From: JAVVHH01 sp964235765
GTDB taxonomy: Bacteria > Pseudomonadota > Alphaproteobacteria > Acetobacterales > Acetobacteraceae
DNA length: 64,000 bases
Direction of reading: 5' to 3'
NCBI GenBank assembly: GCA_964235765.1
Contig: CAXSDH010000003.1
Location: 35,127-99,126, forward strand
The notes under the pieces are model-generated. The model was not told where the DNA came from. It worked only from the letters and a program-made list of their open reading frames with translations, and made no database searches. Both the position numbers and the translations under genes were made by a program. How positions within the stretch are numbered: the first letter of the stretch is position 1; every line of letters begins with the position of its first letter. Positions 1 to 8,452 of this stretch are shown one piece after another.

Positions 1-786
1 GGCATGCGGCTTGCGGGCCATGTTCTCGCCCAATGCCCGCCATTGCCGGGTCAAGTGGTGGCGGGATTCCTGCCCTTGGCGGGCGAGATCGACATCCGGC
101 CGCTGCTGCTGGCGCTCGCCGGCCGGGGCCACCCGATCGTGCTGCCGGCGACGCCGCCGCGCGGCCAGCCGCTCACCTTCCATCGCTGGCAGCCCGGCGC
201 CCCGCTGCTGCGCGAACGCTTTGGCACCCTCCGCGCGGCCGGCGAGGCTTTGCGACCGGACGTGCTGCTGGTCCCGTTGCTGGCTTTCGATGCGGCCGGG
301 CGACGCCTCGGCTATGGCGGCGGCTACTACGACCGCACCCTGGCCGGCCTGCAACGCCGCCGGACCATCGGCTGCGCCTTCGCAGCGCAGCAAGTGGATG
401 CGGTGCCGACCGGCCCGCACGACGTAGCGCTCGATCTGGTCGCGACGGAGCGCGGCCTTGTTCCCCTACATCGGGACGGGTTGGGTCACGTTTCCAACCA
501 GCGCGCCCCGCGGCGCGGGCGCGTCGCGCCGGACGGCGAAGTCCACCGTGCCGAGCGTCAGCAGGATCGCCACCCAGAACAGCCCGGCGATCGCGAAGAC
601 CCGGCTGAGGGCCGATGCCCGGCCGGCGTGCATGAAGGCGAAGGCGACCAAGGCGACCATGGCCGGCGCCGCGCCCCAGGCGAGCCAGGCGACACGCGTC
701 AAGGCCCCGAAAACCTCGATGCCGAGCAGGCCGACCAAGGCGAGCCACGCCATGATGAGCTGGATCACGGCCGGGCCACGACGTAG
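1..786 (+). CDS. 5-formyltetrahydrofolate cyclo-ligase, 5' end missing, 3' end uncertain
   Basis: The frame is open from the first base, so the start lies upstream of the window. The translation carries the family signature GRRLGYGGGYYDR (about residues 100-112), which lines the ATP/folate site, and the usual family ending DVALDLVATERGLVP near base 471. The enzyme converts 5-formyl-THF to 5,10-methenyl-THF with ATP in the cytosol. No stop codon follows the family ending. The frame stays open to a TAG at 784-786 and lies antisense to the whole oxidase subunit IV gene. The extra 100 or so residues are rich in R, G, D and E, as expected of antisense shadow. A C-terminal frameshift or lost stop is therefore more likely than a real extension. 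Identity is secure; the 3' boundary is not. Confidence 0.8.
   Translation, partial: GMRLAGHVLAQCPPLPGQVVAGFLPLAGEIDIRPLLLALAGRGHPIVLPATPPRGQPLTFHRWQPGAPLLRERFGTLRAAGEALRPDVLLVPLLAFDAAGRRLGYGGGYYDRTLAGLQRRRTIGCAFAAQQVDAVPTGPHDVALDLVATERGLVPLHRDGLGHVSNQRAPRRGRVAPDGEVHRAERQQDRHPEQPGDREDPAEGRCPAGVHEGEGDQGDHGRRRAPGEPGDTRQGPENLDAEQADQGEPRHDELDHGRATT
466..768 (-). CDS. cytochrome c oxidase subunit IV (prokaryotic type)
   Basis: This is a 100-residue hydrophobic protein with three likely membrane helices, ending in a short polar tail. It is the last gene of the respiratory unit. The GTG at 768 overlaps the stop of subunit III by four bases (GTGA), which favours that start over the ATG at 753. Size, helix count and position directly after subunit III match the small subunit IV of bacterial caa3 oxidases, an accessory subunit without cofactors. 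The sequence itself has no strongly diagnostic motif, so the call leans on context. The whole gene is antisense to the open frame of the 5-FCL gene. Confidence 0.75.
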   Translation of the reverse strand: MIQLIMAWLALVGLLGIEVFGALTRVAWLAWGAAPAMVALVAFAFMHAGRASALSRVFAIAGLFWVAILLTLGTVDFAVRRDAPAPRGALVGNVTQPVPM

Positions 787-1400
787 AGGAGCGGGTAGAG
801 CACCAGCCAGACGGTGTCGACGAAGCTCCAGTAAAGCCCCACCACCTCCACCGCAGTGCCTGCCCGGACCGAAAGCGCCCCTCGCCAGCAGCGGCGGGCA
901 ACCCAGCAAAGCAGGCCCAGGCCGATCAGCATATGCACGCCGTGCAGCGCGGTGCCGACGAAGTAGAGGCTGAAGAACAGCCGCGCCCCCGCCGCGTCTG
1001 GCCCGTCCAGCGCGAAGCTGGGCCCGGGGAACAGCCCTTCGTGGAAGTCCAGCGCCCATTCCACGCCCTTGAGGACCAGGAACCCGGCCCCAAGTGCGGC
1101 CGTGGCGATGCAGGCCCAAGCCACGGCGCGCGCCCGGCCGGCGCGGGCCCGCAGCACGCCGAGGGCCATCGCGAGGCTGCTGGTCAGCAGCAGCAAGGTG
1201 TTCAGGCTGCCGATCAGCAGGTTGGTGTGGGCGGCGCCGAGAGCCACGCCGCCCGGCTGCGTGATGCGTAGCGCGGCCCAGACATAGACCAGGCCGCCGA
1301 AGAACAGCATCTCGCTGGCAAGGAACAGCCACATGCCGGCCGCGGCCGTGCTGGCCTCGTGCGCCGGCGAGGCGTACTGGAAGCCGCGGGGCTCAGCCAT
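765..1400 (-). CDS. ctaE: cytochrome c oxidase subunit III
   Basis: The 211-residue integral membrane protein belongs to the heme-copper oxidase subunit III family. It starts with a short polar segment containing AGMWLFLASEMLFFGG, which matches the conserved first helix and its glutamate. It ends with LYWSFVDTVWLVLYPLLY, the typical last helix, and has five helices overall. Subunit III carries no metal and supports proton uptake and stability of subunit I. The ATG at 1400 overlaps the end of subunit I by eight bases, and its stop overlaps the GTG of subunit IV, so the three are translationally linked. Confidence 0.93.
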   Translation of the reverse strand: MAEPRGFQYASPAHEASTAAAGMWLFLASEMLFFGGLVYVWAALRITQPGGVALGAAHTNLLIGSLNTLLLLTSSLAMALGVLRARAGRARAVAWACIATAALGAGFLVLKGVEWALDFHEGLFPGPSFALDGPDAAGARLFFSLYFVGTALHGVHMLIGLGLLCWVARRCWRGALSVRAGTAVEVVGLYWSFVDTVWLVLYPLLYVVARP

Positions 1401-3024
1401 GGCGCGGGGCCGCCGCCGACGTGGGCGGCGGGTAGTTGTAGGGACCGTCGGTCACGAACGGGATGTCGCGGAAGTTTTCCGTGGGCGGCGGCGAGGCCGT
1501 GGTCCATTCGAGGCCGGTCGCCTTCCAGGGGTTGTGCGGAGCCCGCTGGCCGCGCAGCAGCGAGTAGCCGAGGTAGAACAGCGGCAGGAGATAGCCCAAC
1601 GCCAGGATCACCGCGCCGGCCGAGGAAAGCACGTTCCAGACCTGGTATTCCGGCGGGTAGCTCGCGTATCGCCGGGGCATGCCGTAGTAGCCGACGATGA
1701 ATTGCGGGAAGAACGTGAGGTTGAACCCGAAGAAGATGATGCCCGCCGCAAGCCGGCCCCACGCGTCCGAATACAGCCGTCCCGTGATCTTGGGCCACCA
1801 ATAATGCAACCCGGCGAAGAAGGCCGAGACCATGCCGCCCACCATGATGTAGTGGAAGTGCGCGACGACGAAATAGGTCTGCGTCAGGTGCACGTCGGTC
1901 GCCAGCGAGGCGACGAACAGGCCGGTGAGGCCGCCGATGGTGAACAGGCCGATGAAGCCCAGCGCATACAGCATCGGCGCGTCGAACCGGATGTGGCCCT
2001 TGTGCATCGTGCCGAGCCAGTTGAACACCTTGATGGCCGAGGGCACGGCGACGAGGTAGCTCAGCAGGCTGAACACGATCGCCGAATAGATGGACTGGCC
2101 GGCCACGAACATGTGGTGGCCCCAGACGAAGAACGAGATGACGGCGATGGAGATGCTGGCCCAAACCACGAACTTGTAGCCGAACAGCCCCTTGCGCGAG
2201 AACGCGGTGATCACCTCGCTGACCACGCCGAAGCCCGGCAGGATCATGATATACACCGCCGGATGGCTGTAGAACCAGAACATGTGCTGGAACAACAACG
2301 GGTCGCCGCCCAGGGAGCTGTCGAACACCCCCACGTGGAACAGCCGCTCGAACGCCAGCAGGATGAGCGTGATGGCGAGCACCGGCGTGCCGAGCACGTA
2401 GATGACGCTGGTGGCGTAGAGCGACCAAACGAACACCGGCAGGCGATACCAGGTCAGGCCCGGGGCGCGCAGCCGGTGGATGGTGACGATGAAGTTCACC
2501 CCGGTCGCGATGGAGGAGAAGCCGGAGATGAAGATGCCGACCACGGCCAGCACGACGTGGCCGCTGGCGTAGTTGGTCGAAAGCGGCGTGTAGAACGTCC
2601 ACCCCGTATCCAGCCCGCCCCAGAACAGCGCCCAAAGCGTGATCAGGCCCCCGGTCATGAACAGGTACCAACTGATGAGGTTCAGGCGCGGGAAGGCGAG
2701 GTCCCGCGCGCCCAGCATCAGCGGCAGGACGAAGTTGCCCAGCGTCACCGGCACGGCCGGGACCAGGAAGAACCACACCATGACCACGCCGTGCAGGGTG
2801 AACAGGCGGTTGTAGCCGTCGTGGCTGACCAGCGCGCCCCCCGGCGAGATCAGGTTGAGGCGCATCAGCGCCGCTGCGCTGCCGCCGAGGAAGAAGAATG
2901 CGGTGATCGAGCCGAAATACAGCAGCGCGATCCGCTTATGGTCGGTGCTGAACACCCAGGAGTGGAGGGTGTTCTCCTGGTTCAAGTAGCTGGCGGGCAG
3001 GGCTTCGACGCTGCTGTCGCTCAT
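1393..3024 (-). CDS. ctaD: cytochrome c oxidase subunit I, A2-type (caa3)
   Basis: The 543-residue protein holds the heme a / heme a3-CuB centre. Visible ligands are His78 (heme a), His254 with Tyr258 (CuB and the cross-linked tyrosine), the His303-His304 pair, and His389 and His391 in AHFH (heme a3 and heme a). Asp108 of the D channel and Lys332 of the K channel are present. The usual glutamate in GHPEV is absent: residues 252-257 read YSHPAV, the signature of the A2 subfamily described for Rhodothermus caa3, where Tyr-Ser replaces Glu functionally. The ATG at 3024 overlaps the stop of subunit II (ATGA). The same frame stays open upstream inside subunit II, but that part has no oxidase similarity. 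Confidence 0.96.
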   Translation of the reverse strand: MSDSSVEALPASYLNQENTLHSWVFSTDHKRIALLYFGSITAFFFLGGSAAALMRLNLISPGGALVSHDGYNRLFTLHGVVMVWFFLVPAVPVTLGNFVLPLMLGARDLAFPRLNLISWYLFMTGGLITLWALFWGGLDTGWTFYTPLSTNYASGHVVLAVVGIFISGFSSIATGVNFIVTIHRLRAPGLTWYRLPVFVWSLYATSVIYVLGTPVLAITLILLAFERLFHVGVFDSSLGGDPLLFQHMFWFYSHPAVYIMILPGFGVVSEVITAFSRKGLFGYKFVVWASISIAVISFFVWGHHMFVAGQSIYSAIVFSLLSYLVAVPSAIKVFNWLGTMHKGHIRFDAPMLYALGFIGLFTIGGLTGLFVASLATDVHLTQTYFVVAHFHYIMVGGMVSAFFAGLHYWWPKITGRLYSDAWGRLAAGIIFFGFNLTFFPQFIVGYYGMPRRYASYPPEYQVWNVLSSAGAVILALGYLLPLFYLGYSLLRGQRAPHNPWKATGLEWTTASPPPTENFRDIPFVTDGPYNYPPPTSAAAPRHG

Positions 3025-4001
3025 CGTGCGCCTGCCATTGACTTGATGTAGGCGAGCAGCCGCGTGAGGTCGCCCTCGGACACGACGCCGGCGAAGGAGG
3101 GCATCTGGTTGGCGTAGCCCGCGACGATCTGGCGCTGCGGCATCAGGATGCTGTCGCGGATGTATTGATCGTCCGCGACCACCACCGTTCCGTCCATCAG
3201 CGGCACGGGCTGGCCATAGAGCCCGCCCAGCGGCGGCGCGCGCACGGTGCTGAGGCTGCCGCGCGCCGCGTCGGCCTGGTGGCAGCCGCTGCAGCCCAGC
3301 CGGCTGAACAGCGCGCGGCCCTCCGGCGCCAGCCCGGGCGAGGCGGCGTTGGCCTCGAGCCAGCGTTCGAACTCCACGGCGGGCAGGACGACGACCTTGC
3401 CGCCCATCATCGAATGGTCGGTCCCGCAGAACTGGGTGCAGAACAGGTTGTAGGTGCCGGCCTGCACGGCGGTGAACCAGAGGCTGTTGTAACGCCCAGG
3501 CAGCACGTCGTGCTTGATCCGGAAGGCGGGGATGGAGAAGTCGTGGATCACGTCCTCGCTGGTCATCAGCAGCTCGATCGGCCGGCCGAGCGGGACATGC
3601 AGCGCGTTGATCTCGCCTTGCCCGCCGCCGTGCTCGGCCTTCCACATCCATTGCTTCCCAGTGATCGCGATGCGCAACGCATTGGCGGGCGGCTGGAACA
3701 GCCGGACATACAGGTCGGCGCCCCACACGAACAGGCCGAAGAAGACGGCCAGGGTCGCCGCCGTCCAGGAGATCTCGATTTTCCACGACTTGTCCTCGGA
3801 CCCGGCGCGGCTTGCCTTGGTGCCGTGCCGGTAGCGCACGACGAACAGCAGCATGAGGCCGAAGACCAGGGCGAGCACCAGCAGCGTCCCGCCGATCAAG
3901 GCCAGCAGCAAGGCGTCGGTCTCGACCGCGTTGGACGATGCGGCCGGCAAGGCCAGCCCGGTGAGGGCGGAGATGGCCTGCGACAGGAGGTCGTGGATCA
4001 T
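3021..4001 (-). CDS. ctaC: cytochrome c oxidase subunit II with fused cytochrome c (caa3)
   Basis: The 326-residue protein has two N-terminal helices (about 29-53 and 79-98), a cupredoxin CuA domain and a C-terminal c-type cytochrome. CuA ligands are seen as His153, Cys188, Cys192, His196 and Met199 in CTQFCGTDHSMM. The heme-binding motif CSGCH spans 237-241, and Met300 in NQMPSF is the likely distal ligand. The fusion defines a caa3 oxidase, in which the tethered cytochrome passes electrons to CuA. Here it would accept them from the ActE cytochrome of alternative complex III. The start overlaps the stop of the Sco gene by four bases. Confidence 0.96.
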   Translation of the reverse strand: MIHDLLSQAISALTGLALPAASSNAVETDALLLALIGGTLLVLALVFGLMLLFVVRYRHGTKASRAGSEDKSWKIEISWTAATLAVFFGLFVWGADLYVRLFQPPANALRIAITGKQWMWKAEHGGGQGEINALHVPLGRPIELLMTSEDVIHDFSIPAFRIKHDVLPGRYNSLWFTAVQAGTYNLFCTQFCGTDHSMMGGKVVVLPAVEFERWLEANAASPGLAPEGRALFSRLGCSGCHQADAARGSLSTVRAPPLGGLYGQPVPLMDGTVVVADDQYIRDSILMPQRQIVAGYANQMPSFAGVVSEGDLTRLLAYIKSMAGAR

Positions 4002-4735
4002 GCGCGCCGGGCCAAGCGGGCGATGACCAGCGCCACCCCCAGCACGGTCGCGACGGCGCCCAGGCGGAGCGCCTCCATCACCGCGAGGCTGAACCGTCCG
4101 GTAATGGGATCATAGCTGAAGCAGAACAGGCGGATCGGCTCGGCCGGGGCGAAACGGTTGTCCCGCGCCTGCGCCACGGCTTCGGCCAGCGCCTCGGGCG
4201 AGTAGCCCACGCCCAGCGCGTATCCGGAGACCAGGCCGGCGGACGTGGCGAGCACGACGCCTGCGGGGTGCAGGAACTGGCGGCTCGCCGGATCGAAGCG
4301 GGCATGGAACCCGGCCGCGGCGGCGATCGCGTCAAGGCTGGCGGCCGGGCCCGTCAAGGCGTGCAGGACGAGGCCGGGGTAGCGGTCGAGGATGGCGCCC
4401 GCGGCCGCGGCGGCGTCGTCCGGCGTTTCGGCCGGGTCGATGGTGAGGAGGGCGACGGCGTAGTCCCGCCCGGGCCGTAGCCCGGTCGCCGCCAGGGCCG
4501 CGAACAGGTCGTCGCGCACCACGCCGCAAAGGTTGGGGCAGCGGAAGTAGCCGGGCGCCAGGACGAGCGGCAGCCCGGCGGCGGCCTGGCGCAGCGAAGT
4601 CGGCTGCTTGTCCGCGCCGGTCAGCGGAGCGTCGAAGGGCAGGGGTGCGCCGGGATGCTGCTCCCAATCCAGGCCGCCGAGGTCGGCCGCTTTGGCGGGA
4701 AGGGCCAGCACGAGCAGCAGGAGCAGGGCCTTCAT
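3998..4735 (-). CDS. Sco1/SenC-type copper chaperone
   Basis: The 245-residue protein has an N-terminal signal or anchor, a thioredoxin-like domain and a second hydrophobic segment near residues 221-240. The copper-binding motif CPNLC (Cys66, Cys70) and the downstream histidine (His156 in FLHPAG) are present. Proteins of this family deliver copper, or reduce the cysteines, for assembly of the CuA centre of subunit II, the gene immediately downstream. The C-terminal membrane helix resembles Sco proteins encoded inside alternative complex III/caa3 clusters. ATGA overlaps occur on both sides. Confidence 0.9.
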   Translation of the reverse strand: MKALLLLLVLALPAKAADLGGLDWEQHPGAPLPFDAPLTGADKQPTSLRQAAAGLPLVLAPGYFRCPNLCGVVRDDLFAALAATGLRPGRDYAVALLTIDPAETPDDAAAAAGAILDRYPGLVLHALTGPAASLDAIAAAAGFHARFDPASRQFLHPAGVVLATSAGLVSGYALGVGYSPEALAEAVAQARDNRFAPAEPIRLFCFSYDPITGRFSLAVMEALRLGAVATVLGVALVIARLARRA

Positions 4736-5172
4736 GGCGCGGGCCAGTCCGCAATGCCGCGCCGCGCCACGTCCTGCATCGCCTGGCTGATCGGCAAATG
4801 CAGTTGCCGGGCCCCGCGAAGGGTCCAGTAGGCGGTGTCGAGCTGGCGGCGTTGCCGCGCTTGGAAGGCGGCCATGTCGGCGGCCGGGTCGGTCTGCAAT
4901 TGCGGCGCGGGGAAGCCCGGCAGCGGCAGCGGAACCTGCCGCTCATGCACGGAGCCCGGATAAAGCCAGAACGCCACGCCCATTACCGCCGCGAGCCCGC
5001 CCAGCATCGCGATCCCGGCGATCAGCATGGGGCGGAACCCGACATCAGAGGTCTCGTGCGCCGCTGGCGGCAGCGGGCCTTCGGCGTGCGGCCGGGCGGG
5101 CAGCAGCCGGGTGAGCCCAGCGGCGAGCGCGGCCAGCAGCAACGGGGGAAGCAGGCGGCGGAACCTAGGCAT
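4732..5172 (-). CDS. small membrane protein between ActF and Sco (possible ActG-like)
   Basis: The 146-residue protein has two hydrophobic segments (about 9-25 and 48-70) and a soluble C-terminal half. That half contains QTDPAADMAAFQARQRRQLD followed by a segment ending SQAMQDVARRGIADWP. It has no CxxCH, no CuA ligands and no Fe-S motif, so it is not a cofactor subunit. From memory, similar proteins sit next to Sco genes in other oxidase clusters, and their tail has a conserved PIxxAMxxxAxRG pattern. The start overlaps the end of actF by eight bases. A structural or assembly role in the complex is an inference. Confidence 0.6.
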   Translation of the reverse strand: MPRFRRLLPPLLLAALAAGLTRLLPARPHAEGPLPPAAHETSDVGFRPMLIAGIAMLGGLAAVMGVAFWLYPGSVHERQVPLPLPGFPAPQLQTDPAADMAAFQARQRRQLDTAYWTLRGARQLHLPISQAMQDVARRGIADWPAP

Positions 5173-6139
5173 GCCGCCTCCGGCGCAGCGTCCATCCGAC
5201 AGCCGCCGCCGCCATCAGTCCCATGCAGCAGAGGTCCAGCAGCCCCGGCAGCCGCGGCGGCAGCACGGTCCACCAGCTCCGGAGCACCTCGGCGCCCACC
5301 AGCAGGAGCGCGACGGCGCCGAGATATCGGCGCGATCGCCGGACGCGGGGCGACAGCAACGCCAGGATCGGCACGACCCCATGGGCAAGCGCCACGGCCG
5401 CCATGGCCCAACCCCACAGGCCACGGCTCCGCGCCAGGTACCATGGCGTCTGCGTCACCAGGTCGTTCTGCCAGACGATCAGCACCTGCATGAAGTCGAG
5501 GTAGGTCCAGAGCGCGCACAGGGCCAGCAGCAGGCGGCCGATGTCGTCGGCCACCTCGGGCGGTGCCTCGGGGCTGAGCGGAATGGCGCAGGCCATGGCG
5601 AACACCAAGGCCCCCGCGCCGGCGATCATGCCATAGGCGCTGGAGGTGAAACGCGGGTCGAGCGACATCGTGAGGTCGATCGCGGCGAACGTCACCGTGA
5701 CGGCGAGGGCCAGCAGCGCGAAGGGCGCGAGCCGGTCCAGCCTGGCGCCGCGCAGCACGGCGGCGGCGAGGCCGAGCCAGACCGCCAGGTCGATCGCGCC
5801 GCGGACGGCGAAGAAGGCCGGGTTGAGCCAGAAGCGGTTCGGCAGGCCGGCGCCTTCGGGCCGCGCCCAGGAATACAGCGCGGGCAAGCTGAGCAGTACC
5901 GGGACCGCGAGCACCGGCAGCAGCACGGCGGCGCCGACACCGGCCAGCAGCCCCGGCCGCAACGCCTCGCCCCAGCGCCCGCCGGTGAGCGCATGGATGA
6001 ACAGCAGCGCCATGCTGCCCAGCGGCCACAGGCTGAACAGGGTGAAGCCCGCGAGCCAGGCGTGCGGGAAGCGCCCCGGCGCGAGCAGCCAGCCGAGGCC
6101 TGCGGCCAGGAGCAGGGCTGCGGTCGCGATCCAGGCCAT
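5165..6139 (-). CDS. actF: alternative complex III subunit ActF (quinol:cytochrome c oxidoreductase membrane subunit)
   Basis: The 324-residue protein has about ten membrane helices. It is the second large membrane subunit of alternative complex III and a shorter relative of NrfD/ActC. Recognisable family segments include FWLNPAFF, the SLDPRFTSSAYGM stretch and TYLDFMQVLIVWQNDL. The ATG at 6139 is chosen; a TTG at 6157, overlapping the actE stop, would add six residues. No cofactor motif is expected in ActF. It lies between the actE cytochrome gene and the small membrane protein gene, the normal order for this complex. Confidence 0.85.
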   Translation of the reverse strand: MAWIATAALLLAAGLGWLLAPGRFPHAWLAGFTLFSLWPLGSMALLFIHALTGGRWGEALRPGLLAGVGAAVLLPVLAVPVLLSLPALYSWARPEGAGLPNRFWLNPAFFAVRGAIDLAVWLGLAAAVLRGARLDRLAPFALLALAVTVTFAAIDLTMSLDPRFTSSAYGMIAGAGALVFAMACAIPLSPEAPPEVADDIGRLLLALCALWTYLDFMQVLIVWQNDLVTQTPWYLARSRGLWGWAMAAVALAHGVVPILALLSPRVRRSRRYLGAVALLLVGAEVLRSWWTVLPPRLPGLLDLCCMGLMAAAAVGWTLRRRRHA

Positions 6140-6153
6140 GCGCTCCTGCCGGG

Positions 6154-6645
6154 TCAAGGCGGGGCCTCGGCGGGAACCTGTCCGGGCTGCAGATCGCCCG
6201 GGCCGCCCTGCTCGCTGCGCTGGAGGGCGCGGATATAGGCGGCGATGGCCCAGCGGTCCCGCGGCGGCACCCGGACCGCGAAGGAGTACATCGCCCCGTA
6301 GCCGTTGGTGATCACGTCGTAGAAGTGCTGCGTAGGCGCCTCCCGCAGGCGGGCCTCGTGGTAGCTGGGCGGGGCGGGAAAGCCGCGCTGCACCACCATG
6401 CCGCGGCCGTCGCCCAGCTCGGAGTGGCACGGCGTGCAGAACTGGCGGAAGCGGTCCTGGCCACGCTCCAGCAATGCCAGGTTCAGCGCCGGCGCGCGTT
6501 CCGGCCGTTCGCGGAACTCGGCCCGGCCGGCGGGCACCGGGCCGGGTCCGGCAGCGGCGGCGCGGTAGGGCGGCACTTTCGGCTGGAAGGTCATGTCGTC
6601 GCAGGCCGCCAGGGCCAGCAGCGACAGAAGCAGCGCCCGCCTCAT
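6154..6645 (-). CDS. actE: alternative complex III subunit ActE (monoheme cytochrome c lipoprotein)
   Basis: The 163-residue protein starts with a lipoprotein signal (LALAAC, Cys15 as acylation site). It carries one heme motif, CTPCH at 70-74, with Met119 in GYGAMYSF as the probable distal ligand. The DRWAIAAYIRALQRS helix is the typical C-terminal helix of class I cytochromes c. ActE accepts electrons from the ActA/ActB heme and iron-sulfur chain and passes them to the oxidase. The ATG at 6645 overlaps the actD stop by four bases. The frame stays open further upstream, but that segment is antisense-like arginine and proline filler. Confidence 0.9.
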   Translation of the reverse strand: MRRALLLSLLALAACDDMTFQPKVPPYRAAAAGPGPVPAGRAEFRERPERAPALNLALLERGQDRFRQFCTPCHSELGDGRGMVVQRGFPAPPSYHEARLREAPTQHFYDVITNGYGAMYSFAVRVPPRDRWAIAAYIRALQRSEQGGPGDLQPGQVPAEAPP

Positions 6646-7121
6646 GCCGGCACCTGGTCGAGGCTGCCCGGATGGCACTCGGCCAGCAGGCGGTGCGCTT
6701 CCTCCCCCTCGGCAATCAGGAACCACCCGTCCCGCGTGGCCGCGCGCAGGGCGTCGCACTCATCCGCCGGTTCCCAATAGCGCGGCAGCCGGTGGGCCAC
6801 GAGGAACCCGGCGAAGGCGGTCACGGTCGCTGCCAGCACGCCGAATTCGAACGCCCACACCAGGAAGCTGGTCCAGAAGAAGTTGGGCCGTCCGCCGATC
6901 AACTGGGGGTAGCTGACCATGGTGGCGTAGCACTGCATCCCGAACGCGCCGCCCAACGCCAGCAGGGCCGCGCCCAGCACCGCGCGCGGGATGCGGGAGG
7001 GGCCGTGCTCGTCATCGGGCAATGCGACGGGCGTGCGGGTCTCGACCGCGAGCCCGGCCTGCCGGAGCCGGGCGGCGGCCCGCAGCAGGCCGGCCGCATC
7101 CGCGAAGCCCGCGACGATCAC
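6642..7121 (-). CDS. actD: alternative complex III subunit ActD (DUF3341)
   Basis: The 159-residue protein has a small alpha/beta N-terminal domain and two membrane helices (about 49-70 and 85-110). The sequence PNFFWTSFLVWAFEFGVLAA between them is characteristic of DUF3341/ActD. The C-terminal segment ends in DGWFLI plus an acidic helix, also typical. The GTG at 7121 overlaps the actC stop (GTGA). Upstream in-frame methionines lie inside actC and were not used. ActD is a cofactor-free membrane subunit that packs against ActC. Confidence 0.88.
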   Translation of the reverse strand: MIVAGFADAAGLLRAAARLRQAGLAVETRTPVALPDDEHGPSRIPRAVLGAALLALGGAFGMQCYATMVSYPQLIGGRPNFFWTSFLVWAFEFGVLAATVTAFAGFLVAHRLPRYWEPADECDALRAATRDGWFLIAEGEEAHRLLAECHPGSLDQVPA

Positions 7122-8452
7122 GGCTGGCGCGCCAGCATCTGCCGCATCTCGGCGATCGAGACGATCGGCAGCAGGCGTATGAACAGCAGCATCCCGGCCG
7201 AAAACAGCCCGACCGTGCCGGCGAAGATCGCATAGTCGGTCAATGTGGGAGCGTAGCTGCCCCAGGCGCTCGGCAGGTTGGTGCGCTCCAGCATGGTGAT
7301 CACGATGCCGAACCGCTCGAACCACATGCCGACGACGACGCCCAGCGCGACCCCGAACAGCAGCACTGGCCGCGACCGGACCTGCTGCGGCCACAGCAGG
7401 AGCGGGGCGGCGCAATTCAGCGCCAGCGTAAGCCAATAGATCGCCCCATACTGGCCGCCGATGCGCGCCAGGAACTGCACCCGCGTCGCGGGTTCACCGG
7501 AGTAGAACACGTCGAACGCGTCCATCATGTAGCAATAGCTCACGGCTAGGCTCGAGGTGAGCAGCAGCCGGCCCAATACGTCGAAGTGCCGCTGCGTGAC
7601 GTAGGCCTGCAATCCCAGCACGCGGCGCAACGGCAGCAGCAACACGATCACCATGCCGAAGCCCGATAGCGCGGCCCCGCAAACGAAGAACGGCGGATAC
7701 TGCGTGGAATACCACCCGGGCGTGGCCGCCCCCGCGAAGTCGAGCCCGACGATGCTGTGCACCGACACCACAAGCGGCGCCATGATCGCGGCCATGACGC
7801 CATAGGAGCGATGGTAGGTGCGCCATTGCGGCCCGCTGCCGCGGAAGCCCAGCGCCAATATGCCGTAGAACACCTGTGCCCCCCGGCTCTCCGCCCGGTC
7901 GCGCAGGCTGGCGAGGTCGGGGATCAGGCCGAGCAGGCAGAACATGACCGAGGAGAGCACGTAGGCGCTGATCGCCATGAAATCCCACCCGAGCGGGCTG
8001 CGGAATTGCGGCCACAGCGTCATGGTGTCGGGGTACGGGATCAGCCAGTAGAAGAACCAGGGGCGGCCCAGGTGGATGATCGGGTAGATGCCGGCGCAAA
8101 CCGCGGCGAACACGGTCATGGCCTCGGCGATGCGGTTGATCGAGGTGCGCCAGTCCGCCCGGGTCAGGAAAAACAACGCCGAGATCAGCGTCCCGCCCGA
8201 GGCGATGCCGATCCACCAGACGTAGTTGATGATCGCGATGCCCCACATGACCGGCCAGTCGTTGCCCCAGGCCTGGATGCCGCGCAGGAACAGCCAGCCC
8301 ACCCCGCCGATTCCGCAGGCCAGCAGCAACAGCGCGCCGGCGAAGGTGACCGTCCACCAGCGGCCGGGCCGGCGCAGCGCGATGCCGGCGATGTGGTCGG
8401 TGACGCTGGCGAGCGTCTCGCCGGGCAGGATGACGGGGGCGGCCGGCGTCAT
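7118..8452 (-). CDS. actC: alternative complex III subunit ActC (NrfD-like quinol-binding subunit)
   Basis: The 444-residue protein has ten predicted membrane helices and belongs to the NrfD/PsrC superfamily. Conserved parts include INYVWWIGIASGGTLISALF near residues 95-114, the IHLGRPWFFYWLIPYP stretch, and the AVSYCYMMDAFDVFYSGEP region. It is expected to contain the quinol oxidation site on the periplasmic side, close to the ActB iron-sulfur clusters. The ATG at 8452 overlaps the actB stop (ATGA), and its own stop overlaps the actD start. Confidence 0.94.
   Translation of the reverse strand: MTPAAPVILPGETLASVTDHIAGIALRRPGRWWTVTFAGALLLLACGIGGVGWLFLRGIQAWGNDWPVMWGIAIINYVWWIGIASGGTLISALFFLTRADWRTSINRIAEAMTVFAAVCAGIYPIIHLGRPWFFYWLIPYPDTMTLWPQFRSPLGWDFMAISAYVLSSVMFCLLGLIPDLASLRDRAESRGAQVFYGILALGFRGSGPQWRTYHRSYGVMAAIMAPLVVSVHSIVGLDFAGAATPGWYSTQYPPFFVCGAALSGFGMVIVLLLPLRRVLGLQAYVTQRHFDVLGRLLLTSSLAVSYCYMMDAFDVFYSGEPATRVQFLARIGGQYGAIYWLTLALNCAAPLLLWPQQVRSRPVLLFGVALGVVVGMWFERFGIVITMLERTNLPSAWGSYAPTLTDYAIFAGTVGLFSAGMLLFIRLLPIVSIAEMRQMLARQP

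Noticed and set aside
1333..3051. A 572-codon plus-strand frame opposite oxidase subunit I
   Set aside because: It is rich in Arg, His, Gln and Glu with no domain, as expected antisense to a GC-rich membrane protein gene; the minus-strand product is certain.
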